The notes beneath the pieces were generated by a model, which saw only the letters and a program-made list of their open reading frames with translations, was not told where the DNA came from and did not search any database. Source: Cohnella lupini (lineage in GTDB: Bacteria > Bacillota > Bacilli > Paenibacillales > Paenibacillaceae). From it: 64,000 bases of DNA. Position numbers and translations under genes: made by a program. Positions within the stretch are counted from its first letter, which is position 1; the number at the start of each line of letters is the position of its first letter. Below, one piece after another: positions 53,915-63,900 of the stretch. The stretch is taken from positions 434,001 to 498,000 of the forward strand of contig NZ_QRDY01000001.1 of assembly GCF_003386205.1 (NCBI RefSeq). Reading direction: 5' to 3'.

Positions 53915-53943
53915 TTTACGTAGATATTGGCACCAGGTATTAA
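53915..53943 (+). promoter_or_regulatory. Candidate fapR promoter with FapR-like box
   Basis: TTTACG (53915-53920), 17-base spacer, TATTAA (53938-53943). The -10 overlaps TTGGCACCAGGTATTAA (53927-53943), an inexact dyad resembling the FapR site of Bacillus (TTAGTACC-N-GGTACTAA type). It would let FapR repress its own operon. Confidence 0.4.
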
Positions 53944-53944
53944 A

Positions 53945-54011
53945 GGTTGAATTCAAGATTCGATGTCGAGTAGGCATCTAGGTTTTTACTTCGTGATCAA
54001 AAGTTGATTAG
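53945..54011 (+). repeat. 67-base direct repeat, copy 1
   Basis: Starts GGTTGAATTCAAGATTCGAT and ends AAAGTTGATTAG. Differs from copy 2 at one base (CTAGG for CTAAG). Contains the core CGTGATCAAAAG (53992-54003). Confidence 0.9.
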
Positions 54012-54097
54012 TCAGCTTTTCAGCACCGAGAAGGTTGGATGAAACTAGAGACTGAGGAGCGGAGCGTAGGCAAGCCTACGTGAGCACCGGAAGGCTC

Positions 54098-54164
54098 GGT
54101 TGAATTCAAGATTCGATGTCGAGTAGGCATCTAAGTTTTTACTTCGTGATCAAAAGTTGATTAG
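54098..54164 (+). repeat. 67-base direct repeat, copy 2
   Basis: Same length and sequence as copy 1 except one base, placed 153 bases downstream and 18 bases before the fapR start. The 86-base spacer contains the GTAGGC/GCCTAC hairpin. Confidence 0.9.
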
Positions 54165-54182
54165 TGGAAAGCGGTGGTGAGT

Positions 54183-54758
54183 ATGGAACGGCTACCTAAA
54201 CGTCAGCGTCATCAACAGCTTAGCAAGCTTTTGGACGAAAATCCGTTCCTCACCGACCGGGAACTGACCCGCCAGTTGAAGGTTAGCATCCAGACGATTC
54301 GATTGGATCGTTTAGAGCTTGCCATCCCGGAACTCAGGGAAAGGCTGAAGCTAATGGCGGAGCGGTCGTACGATTCCGTTCGCTCTTTGCCTTTGCATGA
54401 AGTCATCGGCGACATTCTTGATTTGCAATTGGACAAAAGCGGTATATCCTTGTTCGAAATCAGCGAAGAGCACGTTTTCTCCCGGTCGGGCATCGCACGC
54501 GGACATCATGTATTCGCGCAGGCGAATTCGCTCGCGGTCGCGGTCATCAACGATGAGATCGCATTGACGGCTTCGGCGGACATCCGATTCATAAGACCTG
54601 CTCGTTTGGGCGAGAAATGTATCGCGAAAGCATACGTTAGAACGATGGGCGAGCAAAAGGGAAAAGCAAAAGTCGAAGTTTTTACATACGTTGGCGAAGA
54701 AATGGTGTTTCAAGGAAACTTCATCATCTATCGATCCGCGGGCGAATCGAAAACATAA
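54183..54758 (+). CDS. fapR: Fatty-acid biosynthesis repressor FapR
   Basis: A 191-residue repressor: N-terminal HTH (RQRHQQLSKLLDENPFLTDRELTRQL) and C-terminal hot-dog domain (GHHVFAQANSLAVAVI, EMVFQGNFIIYR) that binds malonyl-CoA or malonyl-ACP and so relieves repression of fatty-acid genes. The ATG at 54183 has GGTGGTGA upstream; the GTG at 54174 is inside it. First gene of the fapR-plsX-fab operon. Confidence 0.95.
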   Translation: MERLPKRQRHQQLSKLLDENPFLTDRELTRQLKVSIQTIRLDRLELAIPELRERLKLMAERSYDSVRSLPLHEVIGDILDLQLDKSGISLFEISEEHVFSRSGIARGHHVFAQANSLAVAVINDEIALTASADIRFIRPARLGEKCIAKAYVRTMGEQKGKAKVEVFTYVGEEMVFQGNFIIYRSAGESKT

Positions 54759-54772
54759 AGGGAGTGTAGCTT

Positions 54773-55762
54773 ATGCGGATTGCCATTGATGCCATGGGCG
54801 GAGACCACGCGCCGCGCGCCCACGTCGAAAGCGCATTGTCTGCGGCAGCCGAATGGCCGGATACGCATCTGATTTTGGTTGGCAATCCGGAAGTGCTCCA
54901 GCCTTTATTGGGCAACGGCGCTCCTAGCAATATATCCATCGAAGCCGCTCTGGAAGTGATCGGGAGCGAAGACGAACCGGTCAAAGCCGTTCGTCGCAAA
55001 ACGGATTCTTCCATGGTCGTAGCGGGCAGAATGGTAAAGGAAGGCAAGGCGGACGCCATGATATCGGCAGGCAATACGGGTGCTCTAATGGCGACCGGCT
55101 TGCTTGTCGTCGGTCGTCTTAGCGGCATAGAGAGACCGGGATTGGCCGCTATTTTCCCGACTTTGGACAATAAGGGCATTCTAGCCCTCGACATGGGCGC
55201 GAATATGGATGCGAAGCCCGAGCATCTGGTGCAATACGCGCTCATGGGAAGCTTATATCGCAGCAAGGTACATGGAATTGATAAGCCGCGCGTCGGACTG
55301 CTGAACGTCGGTACCGAAGCGGCTAAAGGGAATGAGTTAACTAAGGCCGCGTTCGGCATGCTGGAGGAAGCGCCGATTAATTTTATCGGCAATATCGAGT
55401 CCAGGGATGTCCTAGCAGGCAACTGCGACGTGATCATCTGCGACGGATTTTCGGGCAATATCATGCTGAAGGCCGTGGAAGGAGCGGCGTCGACGATCTT
55501 TCAGCTGTTGCGGGAAGAATTGACTTCTACCCTTACGTCCAAGATTGCTGCCGCAATGCTTAGACCGAGCTTCCGTCGCGTTCGGGATAGAATGGATTAT
55601 AACGAGTATAACGGCGCGCCCCTGCTCGGCGTTAACGGATTGGTCGTCAAGGGACATGGCTCCTCGGATGCGAAAGCGATGAAGACGGCGATCCGGCAAA
55701 CGCGCACGGCAATCGGCAACGGGCTAATCGCGGCTTTGGCCGATGAATTCAGCGGAAAGTGA
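54773..55762 (+). CDS. plsX: Phosphate acyltransferase PlsX
   Basis: A 329-residue acyl-ACP to acyl-phosphate transferase, first step of phosphatidic acid formation. Starts MRIAIDAMGGDHAPRAHV with the conserved ISAGNTGALMA. It follows fapR by 14 bases and precedes fabH by nine. Confidence 0.95.
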   Translation: MRIAIDAMGGDHAPRAHVESALSAAAEWPDTHLILVGNPEVLQPLLGNGAPSNISIEAALEVIGSEDEPVKAVRRKTDSSMVVAGRMVKEGKADAMISAGNTGALMATGLLVVGRLSGIERPGLAAIFPTLDNKGILALDMGANMDAKPEHLVQYALMGSLYRSKVHGIDKPRVGLLNVGTEAAKGNELTKAAFGMLEEAPINFIGNIESRDVLAGNCDVIICDGFSGNIMLKAVEGAASTIFQLLREELTSTLTSKIAAAMLRPSFRRVRDRMDYNEYNGAPLLGVNGLVVKGHGSSDAKAMKTAIRQTRTAIGNGLIAALADEFSGK

Positions 55763-55771
55763 GAGAGGCGC

Positions 55772-56758
55772 ATGAATGGAATTTCCGTCGGTATTCTCGG
55801 AACGGGTAAATACGTTCCGGAACGCCGCTTAACGAATCAAGATTTAGAGCAGATGGTAGACACGAACGATGAATGGATCGTTACGCGCACGGGCATACGG
55901 GAGAGAAGGATCGCGGCTCCCGAGCAAGCAACCTCGGACCTTGCTTACGAGGCTTCCGTTCAAGCGTTGAAATCTGCGGGTATAACGGCGGATGAGCTCG
56001 ATCTGATCATCGTGGCGACGATAACTCCGGATATGTTCTTCCCTTCGACGGCTTGCTTGCTTCAGGAGAAGCTAGGCGCGAAGAAAGCCGCGGCGTTCGA
56101 TTTATCCGCCGCGTGCTCGGGTTTCATATACGGATTGGCGAACGCGAACGCGCTTATCGCGACGGGAATGTATCGCCATGTTCTCGTAGTCGGCGCGGAA
56201 TGCTTGTCCCGGATTACGGATTATACGGACCGTAACACTTCCATCCTCTTCGGAGACGGAGCGGGCGCCGTCGTGCTTGGACATGTTCCGGAAGGTAGGG
56301 GCTTCAAGTCCTTCAAGCTCGGAGCGGACGGAGCCGGCGGGGATCTGCTACGCATTTGCGGTGGCGGGTCGCGTCTGCCGTCCACCGAGCAATCGGTAAG
56401 CGATCGCCGTCACTTCATCGAGATGAACGGTCGGGACGTATTCAAATTCGCCGTGCGCGTTATGGGAAGCGCGGCGGAGGAAGCCTTATCCAGCGCAGGT
56501 TACGAGAAAGCGGACATCGATCTTCTTATTCCTCATCAAGCGAATATCCGAATCATCCAGTCGGCGCTCGAAAGATTGAATCTATCCGAAGACAAAGCAA
56601 TGATCAACTTGGACCGCTACGGAAACGTATCCGCCGCATCTATCCCGCTGGCGCTAGCGGAAGCTGTCGAACAGGGGCGGGTAAACGAAGGGGACTGCCT
56701 AGTGCTCGTCGGCTTCGGCGGGGGATTGACTTGGGGCGCGTCCGTTCTGATTTGGTAA
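55772..56758 (+). CDS. fabH: Beta-ketoacyl-ACP synthase III
   Basis: A 328-residue condensing enzyme that starts fatty-acid chains. Catalytic Cys in DLSAACSGFIY, His in IPHQANIRI and Asn in YGNVSAAS are all present. In this phylum it prefers branched acyl-CoA starters, which is family knowledge. Nine bases after plsX. Confidence 0.95.
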   Translation: MNGISVGILGTGKYVPERRLTNQDLEQMVDTNDEWIVTRTGIRERRIAAPEQATSDLAYEASVQALKSAGITADELDLIIVATITPDMFFPSTACLLQEKLGAKKAAAFDLSAACSGFIYGLANANALIATGMYRHVLVVGAECLSRITDYTDRNTSILFGDGAGAVVLGHVPEGRGFKSFKLGADGAGGDLLRICGGGSRLPSTEQSVSDRRHFIEMNGRDVFKFAVRVMGSAAEEALSSAGYEKADIDLLIPHQANIRIIQSALERLNLSEDKAMINLDRYGNVSAASIPLALAEAVEQGRVNEGDCLVLVGFGGGLTWGASVLIW

Positions 56759-56777
56759 GGTAGAGGAGGAATTGATC

Positions 56778-57704
56778 TTGGGTAAAATCGCATTCGTATT
56801 TCCGGGGCAGGGAGCGCAAGCCGTCGGCATGGGGAAAGATGCATACGAGGGCAACGATGCCGCTCGGGCTATCTTCGATCAAGCGGACGAGCTTCTTGGA
56901 TTCTCGCTGACTAAGCTAGCATTCGAAGGGCCGGACGAGCTCTTGCGCCAAACGGCGAATACGCAACCGGCATTACTTGCGACGAGCATCGCGTTATTGG
57001 AGACTTACAAAGCCCAGAACGTGAAGCCGGATTTCGTGGCCGGACACTCTCTGGGGGAATATAGCGCTCTTGTCGCGGCGGGAGTGCTGTCGTTCGCGGA
57101 TGCCATTCGACTCGTACGTGCGCGCGGTCAATTCATGGAGCAAGCGGTCCCTAGCGGACAAGGCGCAATGGCGGCCGTGCTTGGAGCCGAGCGAGAAGCG
57201 CTGCAAGCGCTGTGCGTCGATATCTCGGCTACGACGGGGCTCGTGGAGCTTGCCAACGTGAATTGCCCGGGACAGATCGTCGTATCCGGTTCCGCCGAAG
57301 GCGTAGCCGCCGTAGTAGAACGGGGCAAAGAGGCCGGGGCGAAACGAGTGATTCCGCTGGACGTCAGCGGGCCGTTTCATTCTTCGCTTATGCAGCCCGC
57401 AGCGGACAATCTGGCCGTCGAGCTAGCCAAGGCGGATTTCCGCGATTCGGAGATTCCCGTTATCGCGAACGTGAATGCTAGCCCCGTCACTTCCGGGCAG
57501 GAGCTTCGCGGGTTGCTCGTGAAGCAGGTTGTATCGCCGGTTCAATGGGAGGACTCCATTAAATATCTTATCGCGCAAGGCGTAGATACGTTCGTGGAGA
57601 TCGGTTCCGGCACCGTGCTTGCGGGCTTGATCAAGAAGATCGATAAGTCCGTTCAGGTCATTTCGATAAATAACGCGGCGTCCGCCGCGGCAGTTGCACA
57701 ATGA
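56778..57704 (+). CDS. fabD: Malonyl-CoA-ACP transacylase
   Basis: A 308-residue acyltransferase: [17 protein letters not shown] with the active Ser, and GPFHSSLM with the catalytic His. The TTG at 56778 lies seven bases after GAGGAGGA; the TTG at 56772 is too close to that site. Confidence 0.95.
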   Translation: MGKIAFVFPGQGAQAVGMGKDAYEGNDAARAIFDQADELLGFSLTKLAFEGPDELLRQTANTQPALLATSIALLETYKAQNVKPDFVAGHSLGEYSALVAAGVLSFADAIRLVRARGQFMEQAVPSGQGAMAAVLGAEREALQALCVDISATTGLVELANVNCPGQIVVSGSAEGVAAVVERGKEAGAKRVIPLDVSGPFHSSLMQPAADNLAVELAKADFRDSEIPVIANVNASPVTSGQELRGLLVKQVVSPVQWEDSIKYLIAQGVDTFVEIGSGTVLAGLIKKIDKSVQVISINNAASAAAVAQ

Positions 57705-57744
57705 AGCTGAAACAGCGACAATGTACGAGAGGGTGATTGAAATT

Positions 57745-58497
57745 ATGGCGACGTGGGATTTGAACGGAAAGAGCGCTTTGGTAACCGGAGCGTCCCGGGG
57801 AATCGGCCGTGCGATCGCGATCGCGCTTGCGGAAGCCGGCGCCGACGTGGCGGTCAATTATTCGGGGAGCGAAGCGGCCGCTGCCGAAACCGTTAAGGCG
57901 GTGGAGGCGCTCGGACGCAAAGCGATCATGGTCAAAGCGAACGTCGGCAAGTCAGCGGAGTTCGAGGGCATGGTATCCGCGACGATCGAAGCATTCGGCA
58001 AGCTCGACATACTCGTGAATAACGCGGGCATCACGCGTGATAACCTAATCATGAGAATGAAGGAGTCCGAATTCGACGAAGTCATCGAAACGAACTTAAA
58101 AGGCGTGTTCAACGGCCTTAAAGCCGTTACCCGCTCGATGATGAAACAGAGGTCCGGCCGAATTATCAACATCACCTCCGTCGTCGGCGTTCTTGGTAAT
58201 GCCGGACAAGCGAATTATGTCGCCTCGAAAGCCGGAGTAATCGGCTTAACGAAGTCTGCGGCAAGGGAATTGGCGTCCCGGGGAATTACGGTAAATGCCG
58301 TGGCTCCCGGTTTCATCGAGTCGGATATGACCGACAAGTTGCCTGCCGAGTATCGGGAGAAGCTGCTTGGGGACATTCCGATCGGACGCATGGGCCGTCC
58401 CGAGGACATTGCGGCGGCCGTCGTATATCTCGCTTCCGAAGCGGCTTCTTACATGACGGGCCAAACGATTCACGTCGATGGCGGAATGTACATGTAG
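57745..58497 (+). CDS. fabG: 3-oxoacyl-ACP reductase FabG
   Basis: A 250-residue short-chain dehydrogenase: NADP loop [10 protein letters not shown], active Ser in NITSVVG, YVASKAG with Tyr and Lys, and the GG-terminal DGGMYM. The ATG at 57745 follows GAGAGGGTGA; earlier in-frame starts lie in the end of fabD. Confidence 0.95.
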   Translation: MATWDLNGKSALVTGASRGIGRAIAIALAEAGADVAVNYSGSEAAAAETVKAVEALGRKAIMVKANVGKSAEFEGMVSATIEAFGKLDILVNNAGITRDNLIMRMKESEFDEVIETNLKGVFNGLKAVTRSMMKQRSGRIINITSVVGVLGNAGQANYVASKAGVIGLTKSAARELASRGITVNAVAPGFIESDMTDKLPAEYREKLLGDIPIGRMGRPEDIAAAVVYLASEAASYMTGQTIHVDGGMYM

Positions 58498-58559
58498 CTT
58501 CGTTCGCGGTAGCTTTTTGTCCATGTTTCACGTATAATACGTTAAGGGAGGTGAACCGG

Positions 58560-58793
58560 ATGTCCGATGTACAAGAACGCGTAAAACGCATCGTTATCGA
58601 ACGCCTAGGTGTTGAAGAGGCGGAGGTAACAGCCGAAGCATCCTTTAAAGACGACTTAGGCGCTGACTCTCTAGATGTGGTAGAACTCGTTATGGAACTC
58701 GAAGACGAATTCGACTTGGAGATTTCAGACGAGGATGCAGAGAAGATCACAACCGTGGGAGAAGTCGTTAAATACATACAATCTCATGCGTAA
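58560..58793 (+). CDS. acpP: Acyl carrier protein
   Basis: A 77-residue acidic ACP with the phosphopantetheine Ser in [11 protein letters not shown]. It carries the growing acyl chain. AGGGAGGTGAA precedes the ATG at 58560. A small hairpin sits just downstream. Confidence 0.97.
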   Translation: MSDVQERVKRIVIERLGVEEAEVTAEASFKDDLGADSLDVVELVMELEDEFDLEISDEDAEKITTVGEVVKYIQSHA

Positions 58794-58805
58794 ATGATCG
58801 ACCGG

Positions 58806-58826
58806 GTCCCGTTATTGCGACGGGAC
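58806..58826 (+). terminator. Weak hairpin after acpP
   Basis: GTCCCGT and ACGGGAC with a 7-base loop. The T-run is weak (TTCTGCACATTTATT), so it may set the acpP:fabF ratio and not end transcription. Confidence 0.4.
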
Positions 58827-58901
58827 TTCTGCACATTTATTATGCCGCTTCACACTCGGGAGCGTAGATTAAACGGAATTACCCTGAAGAGGTGAATGGT
58901 T

Positions 58902-60140
58902 TTGACACAGCGTGTTGTCGTCACAGGTATGGGGGTCGTCACGTCCCTCGGATCCGACTTGCCAACGTTCTGGAACAACTTGCTGAACGGGAAGTCGGGC
59001 ATTAGTCAAATAGAAGCATTCGATACAACAGAATATACAACGAAGATTGCTGCGGAGATCAAGGATTTCGATCCTAGCGTATATATCGACAAGAAAGAAG
59101 TCCGCAAGATGGACCGTTTCGTGCAATTCGGCGTGGCCGCAAGCAAGATGGCCATCGAAGACGCGAAGCTCGTTATCGGCGAGAATGCCGATCCCGAACG
59201 GGTCGGCGTCGTCGTCGGCTCGGGAATCGGCGGACTGGGCACTTGGGAAGACCAGCATACGTTGCTGATGGAGAAAGGTCCTCGTCGCGTAAGTCCGTTC
59301 TTCATTCCGATGATGATCGCGAACATGGCCAGCGGCCAAATTTCGATGGTCACGGGAGCGAAAGGTCCGAATTCCGCGGCCGTTTCGGCTTGTGCCACCG
59401 GAACGCATTCCATTGGCGACAGCTACAAAATGATTAAATACGGGGATGCCGACGTGATGATCTGCGGCGGCGCGGAAGCGACGATTCGTCCGATCGGAAT
59501 GGCCGGATTTTGCGCCATGAGAGCAATGAGCACCCGCAACGATGAGCCGGAGAAAGCAAGCCGTCCATTCGATGCGGACCGTGACGGTTTCGTGATGGGC
59601 GAGGGCTCTGGAGTAGTAATTCTTGAATCGCTTGAGCATGCGCAGAAGCGGGGAGCCCATATTTATGCCGAAATCATTGGCTATGGTATGAGCGGCGATG
59701 CGCATCACATGACGGATCCTGATCCGGACGGTGCTGCGCGTTGCATGAAGAAGGCTTTGAACGACGCGGGAATCGAGCCGGAAGCGGTTCAATACATTAA
59801 CGCTCACGGAACTTCGACCGGTGCCGGCGACAAATCCGAGACGACCGCGATCAAGAAAGCTTTCGGCGACCACGCCTATAAGCTAGCGGTTAGCTCGACG
59901 AAGTCGATGACGGGACATCTGCTCGGCGCTGCCGGCGGAGTCGAAGCTATTATTTTGGGCTTGACCCTTCAGAATGGGATCATTCCTCCGACCGTTAATT
60001 TAGACAATCAAGATCCCGAATTGGATCTGGATTTCGTACCGAATAAACCGCGCGAAGCGGATGTGACGGTGGGATTGTCGAATTCCTTCGGATTCGGCGG
60101 CCACAACGCAACCATTATCATGCGAAAATACGAAGCCTAA
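58902..60140 (+). CDS. fabF: Beta-ketoacyl-ACP synthase II
   Basis: A 412-residue elongating condensing enzyme: [16 protein letters not shown], the active Cys in [10 protein letters not shown], His in [11 protein letters not shown] and [13 protein letters not shown]. The TTG at 58902 lies seven bases after AGAGGTGA; the ATG at 58896 touches that site. Confidence 0.95.
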   Translation: MTQRVVVTGMGVVTSLGSDLPTFWNNLLNGKSGISQIEAFDTTEYTTKIAAEIKDFDPSVYIDKKEVRKMDRFVQFGVAASKMAIEDAKLVIGENADPERVGVVVGSGIGGLGTWEDQHTLLMEKGPRRVSPFFIPMMIANMASGQISMVTGAKGPNSAAVSACATGTHSIGDSYKMIKYGDADVMICGGAEATIRPIGMAGFCAMRAMSTRNDEPEKASRPFDADRDGFVMGEGSGVVILESLEHAQKRGAHIYAEIIGYGMSGDAHHMTDPDPDGAARCMKKALNDAGIEPEAVQYINAHGTSTGAGDKSETTAIKKAFGDHAYKLAVSSTKSMTGHLLGAAGGVEAIILGLTLQNGIIPPTVNLDNQDPELDLDFVPNKPREADVTVGLSNSFGFGGHNATIIMRKYEA

Positions 60141-60156
60141 TAAGCGCGTGAACGTC

Positions 60157-60184
60157 GACGCAGGCGGCATATGCTGCCTGCGTC
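60157..60184 (+). repeat. 28-base palindromic hairpin between fabF and rnc
   Basis: GACGCAGGCGGCAT and its complement meet head to head, one G-U pair, no T-run. A possible processing or partial termination site in the operon. Confidence 0.6.
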
Positions 60185-60218
60185 GTCTGTTTATGGGGCG
60201 CAGTCGAGGTGAGAGACA

Positions 60219-60920
60219 ATGGATGATGTATTCCGGCAATTGCAGGAGCGAAGCGGCCTGACCTTTCGTAACCCGGCGCTGCTGAAGCAAGCCTTCACGC
60301 ATACCTCCTACGTTAACGAACAGCGCGGAGCTCGAATCGCCGATAATGAAAGACTCGAATTTCTTGGCGACGCGGTGCTGCAATTAACCGTGTCCGAATA
60401 TTTATACCGGATTTACCCGGATTCTCCGGAAGGGGAAATGACCCGTTTGCGGGCGAGTATCGTCTGCGAACCGTCGCTTGTCCGTTTTGCCGAGGCGCTC
60501 GATTTCGGGCAGGTCGTGCTGCTCGGCAAAGGGGAGGAGCAAACGGGAGGCCGAACCAGGCCGTCGTTGCTCGCGGACGCTTTCGAAGCGTTCTTGGGCG
60601 CTCTTTATTTGGATCAGGGATTAAACGCGGTACGCGCGTTTTTGGAACGGCATCTGTTTTCCTTGTTGCCTCAGGACGGACAGGCTCCTCTCAAGGACTT
60701 TAAGACGGAGCTGCAAGAGAAGGTTCAACAGTTGTCGATGGGCGCGCTTGATTACCGGATCGTCGAAGAGCGCGGACCCGCTCACGACCGGGAATTCGTG
60801 GCCATGGTCGCTATCGGCAAGCAACGTCTGGGCAAGGGGATCGGGCGTTCTAAGAAAGAAGCGGAGCAACGGGCGGCTTCCCAGGCGCTCATTACGTTCG
60901 CGAAGCAATATCCAGGGTAA
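60219..60920 (+). CDS. rnc: Ribonuclease III
   Basis: A 233-residue double-strand RNase. The catalytic block NERLEFLGDAVLQL and LADAFEAFLGALYLD carries the acidic metal ligands; the C-terminal dsRNA-binding domain ends at RAASQALITF. It matures rRNA and 4.5S RNA. The rnc-smc order is conserved in Bacillales. Confidence 0.95.
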   Translation: MDDVFRQLQERSGLTFRNPALLKQAFTHTSYVNEQRGARIADNERLEFLGDAVLQLTVSEYLYRIYPDSPEGEMTRLRASIVCEPSLVRFAEALDFGQVVLLGKGEEQTGGRTRPSLLADAFEAFLGALYLDQGLNAVRAFLERHLFSLLPQDGQAPLKDFKTELQEKVQQLSMGALDYRIVEERGPAHDREFVAMVAIGKQRLGKGIGRSKKEAEQRAASQALITFAKQYPG

Positions 60921-60950
60921 CCGACCGACTCGAGAGGAGAAATCGTCCTT

Positions 60951-63900
60951 ATGTATTTGAAAAGAATCGAGCTGACCGGGTTTAAGTCGTTCGCGGACCG
61001 AACCGAACTGGAATTCGTACGGGGAATCACCGCGGTGGTAGGGCCGAACGGCAGCGGCAAGAGCAATATATCCGACGGCATCCGATGGGTGCTCGGCGAG
61101 CAGAGCGCGAAATCGCTTCGCGGCGGCAATATGCAGGACATTATTTTCGCCGGAAGCGATTCCCGGAAGGCGGTTAATTTCGGCGAGGTTTCGCTCACGC
61201 TTGATAACATGGATAAGGCATTGCCCTTGGATTTCAGCGAAGTCACGGTAACGCGCCGCGTTCATCGGAACGGGGAAAGCGAGTATCTGATCAACAAGCA
61301 GCCTTGCCGGCTGAAGGATATTACGGAGCTGTTCATGGATACGGGGATCGGCCGCGAAGCTTATTCGATTATCGGTCAGGGCCGCATCGAGGAAATTCTG
61401 AGTACGCGTTCCGAAGATCGCCGGGGAATATTCGAAGAGGCTTCCGGGATCGTGAAGTACAAGAGCCGGAAGAAGGAAGCACAGAAGAAGCTCGAGGATA
61501 CCGAGAACAACTTGATTCGGATCCATGATCTCGTCGTCGAGCTGAAGGCGCAGATAGATCCGCTTAAGGATCAATCGGAGAAAGCCGAAGCCTACAAATT
61601 ATTAAAAGAAGATTTGAAAAACAAAGAAATCGCGCTTTACGTTCATCAGATCGAGGGAGTTCATACTTCCTGGACGCAGACGAACGAGAAGCTTGCGGTT
61701 CTTCGCGACGAACAGCTCGGATTATCTACTTTCGTCAGCAAGCACGATGCCATTCTAGAGGACGAACGTCAAGCATTGGTTCGTTTAGAGGAGCTCTTGG
61801 AAAGGCTGCAGGACGAATTGCTCCGTTGCAGCGAGGAAACGGAGAAGTCGGAAGGTTACGTAGAGTTGCTTAACGAACGTCGGGTGCATTTGGATCGCAC
61901 CCGCGAAGGATTGCAACAGTCGCTGACGTCCGCTGAAGAACGTTTCTCGATAGCTACGGCGGAAGAAGCGACCTTGAGGTTAAAACGGACGCAGCTAGAG
62001 ACGGAATTGTCATCTTTGTCGGCGAAGCTGAAGGATGAGGAAGAGAGGCTCGCGCTGGCCGACGGAAGCACGGAAGTCGAAGAGCGCCTGAAAGGCGAAT
62101 TGTTCGACACGTTAAACGCGATGGCGCAAGCCCGCAACGATATTCGATACGGCGACGGCCAGCGGGAAGTGCTGGAGCGTCGGGTCGCCCGTATCGCGGA
62201 AGAGGAAGCCAAGTGGCGCGAACAAATGGATGCGCTATCGGCAAAACGCGAGAAGCTCGACGAGAAAATCGCGGAGGTGACGAGAACGCTCGCGGAAGTT
62301 CGCGACCGTTATGTCTCCGAAGGAGCGCGATCGGGCGAATTGCAGCGGAAGCTGGAGGAAGCGCAAGCTTCCGTGCGCCGATTCGAGCAGAAGAAGGAGG
62401 CTCTCGTATCCCGAAGGGATACGATCAAAGAGCTGCAAAACGATTACGACGGTTTCCAGCACGGCGTTCGGGAAGTGCTCAAGGCTTCCAAACGAGGAAA
62501 TCTTCACGGCGTCCACGGCGCCGTGGCGGAGCTCGTCAGCGTTCCGGGTCACCTCGAGGTCGCGATTGAAACGGCGCTTGGCGCCGCTCTTCAGCATATC
62601 GTGATGGAAGACGAGAAAACTTCGCGCACCGCGATCGCATACTTGAAGCAACGCCAATCGGGCAGGGCTACGTTCCTGCCGCTTGACGTCATCCGGGCGA
62701 GAACCTTGCCGGATAGCGACCGCCGCATGCTGGAGCAAGCCGAAGGGTTCATCGGCGTGGCTTCCGAGCTCGTAGGTTCCGAGCCGAAATACGCGGGAAT
62801 CGTAAGCAGCATGCTCGGCAACGTGCTTATCGCCGAGTCGCTGGAATTGGCGAATCGCATCGCATCCAGGCTGCAGTATCGTTTCCGGGTCGTAACGCGG
62901 GACGGAGACGTCGTGAATGCCGGTGGTTCGATGACGGGCGGCAGCTTGCAGAAGAAATCGTCCAGCTTGCTCGGTCGTCAGCGACAGCTCGAAGAGCTGG
63001 AGCGGGAGATCAAAGAAGCCGAGACGGCAAGGGAACGAGCCAAAACGGAAGTCGACGGCTTGAAGAAAGAACATGCGCAAGTCGCGCAAAATATCGAGTT
63101 GCTTCGTAATCAAGGAGAGCAGGAGCGCCTTAAGGAGCAGCAAACGACCGGAGAGCGCGATCAGCTGTCTCAGGATGGAAAACTGCTCGAGGAGCAGCAT
63201 GCCTCGTTGCAGGGCGAGAAGGCGGCTTTCGACGCGGAAGCCGGCGGATTGAACTCCAGCAAGGAGGAAGCGGAGGCGAGGCTCGCCGCCTTAACGTTGG
63301 AAGAAACGCGGATTCAAAGCCGGATTCGCGAAGCGGAAGAGCTCCGGCGCAAAAGCGCGTCCGCCAAGGAAGAGTTGCAGGCGACGCTGACCGAACTGAA
63401 AATATCCATCGCGAGGCTAGAACAGGATCGAAGCGCGATAGAAGAGCAGGCTGGGCGCCAACGCGCCGATCTTTCCCGCCTAACCGCGGAAAGAAAGCAA
63501 TTTAAGGAGCAGTTGGAGCATAACGAAACGGAAACCGCGCGTACGACGGAGGAATCGGTTCAGCAGCGAGAGCGTTTGAACGAACTGAGAATCCAGAAGA
63601 AGCAATTCACGGAAAACATAGAATTCAAACGCGCGGATCGCGCGGAGAAGCATCGCGAGCTGGAGCGTAAGGAAGGCGAGACGAAGGATCAGCGCGCAAA
63701 GCTTCGCAACGTAGAGGAAGGTTTGCGTCAAGCGGAAATCGCCGTCAACCGGATGGACGTCGAGCTCGACAACCTGCTTCGCAAGTTGACCGAGGAATAC
63801 GAGATCGGTTTCGAGCTAGCCAAGGAACGGTATCCGGTTCCCGAGGATATTCCGACGACGCAGAACGAAGTTCGCGACATGAAGCGGAAAATCACTTCGC

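Larger units (their letters stand above)
53816..54182. promoter_or_regulatory. Leader region between rpmF and fapR
   Basis: This 367-base stretch has no gene. It contains a candidate promoter with a FapR-box-like site, a pair of 67-base direct repeats (listed separately) with an 86-base spacer, and the hairpin GTAGGC-AA-GCCTAC at about 54066-54079. A weak hairpin (AAAAGTTGA with TCAGCTTTT, 54000-54021) could end rpmF transcripts. Confidence 0.6.

Noticed and set aside
53945..54164. CRISPR array
   Set aside because: Only two copies of 67 bases with one spacer of 86 bases and no cas genes; a direct repeat fits better.
58869..59873. 334-residue minus-strand ORF across fabF
   Set aside because: Antisense shadow of fabF, rich in Arg and His as expected for a mirrored frame.
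62235..63200. 321-residue minus-strand ORF across smc
   Set aside because: Antisense to the SMC coiled coil and hinge; no own features.
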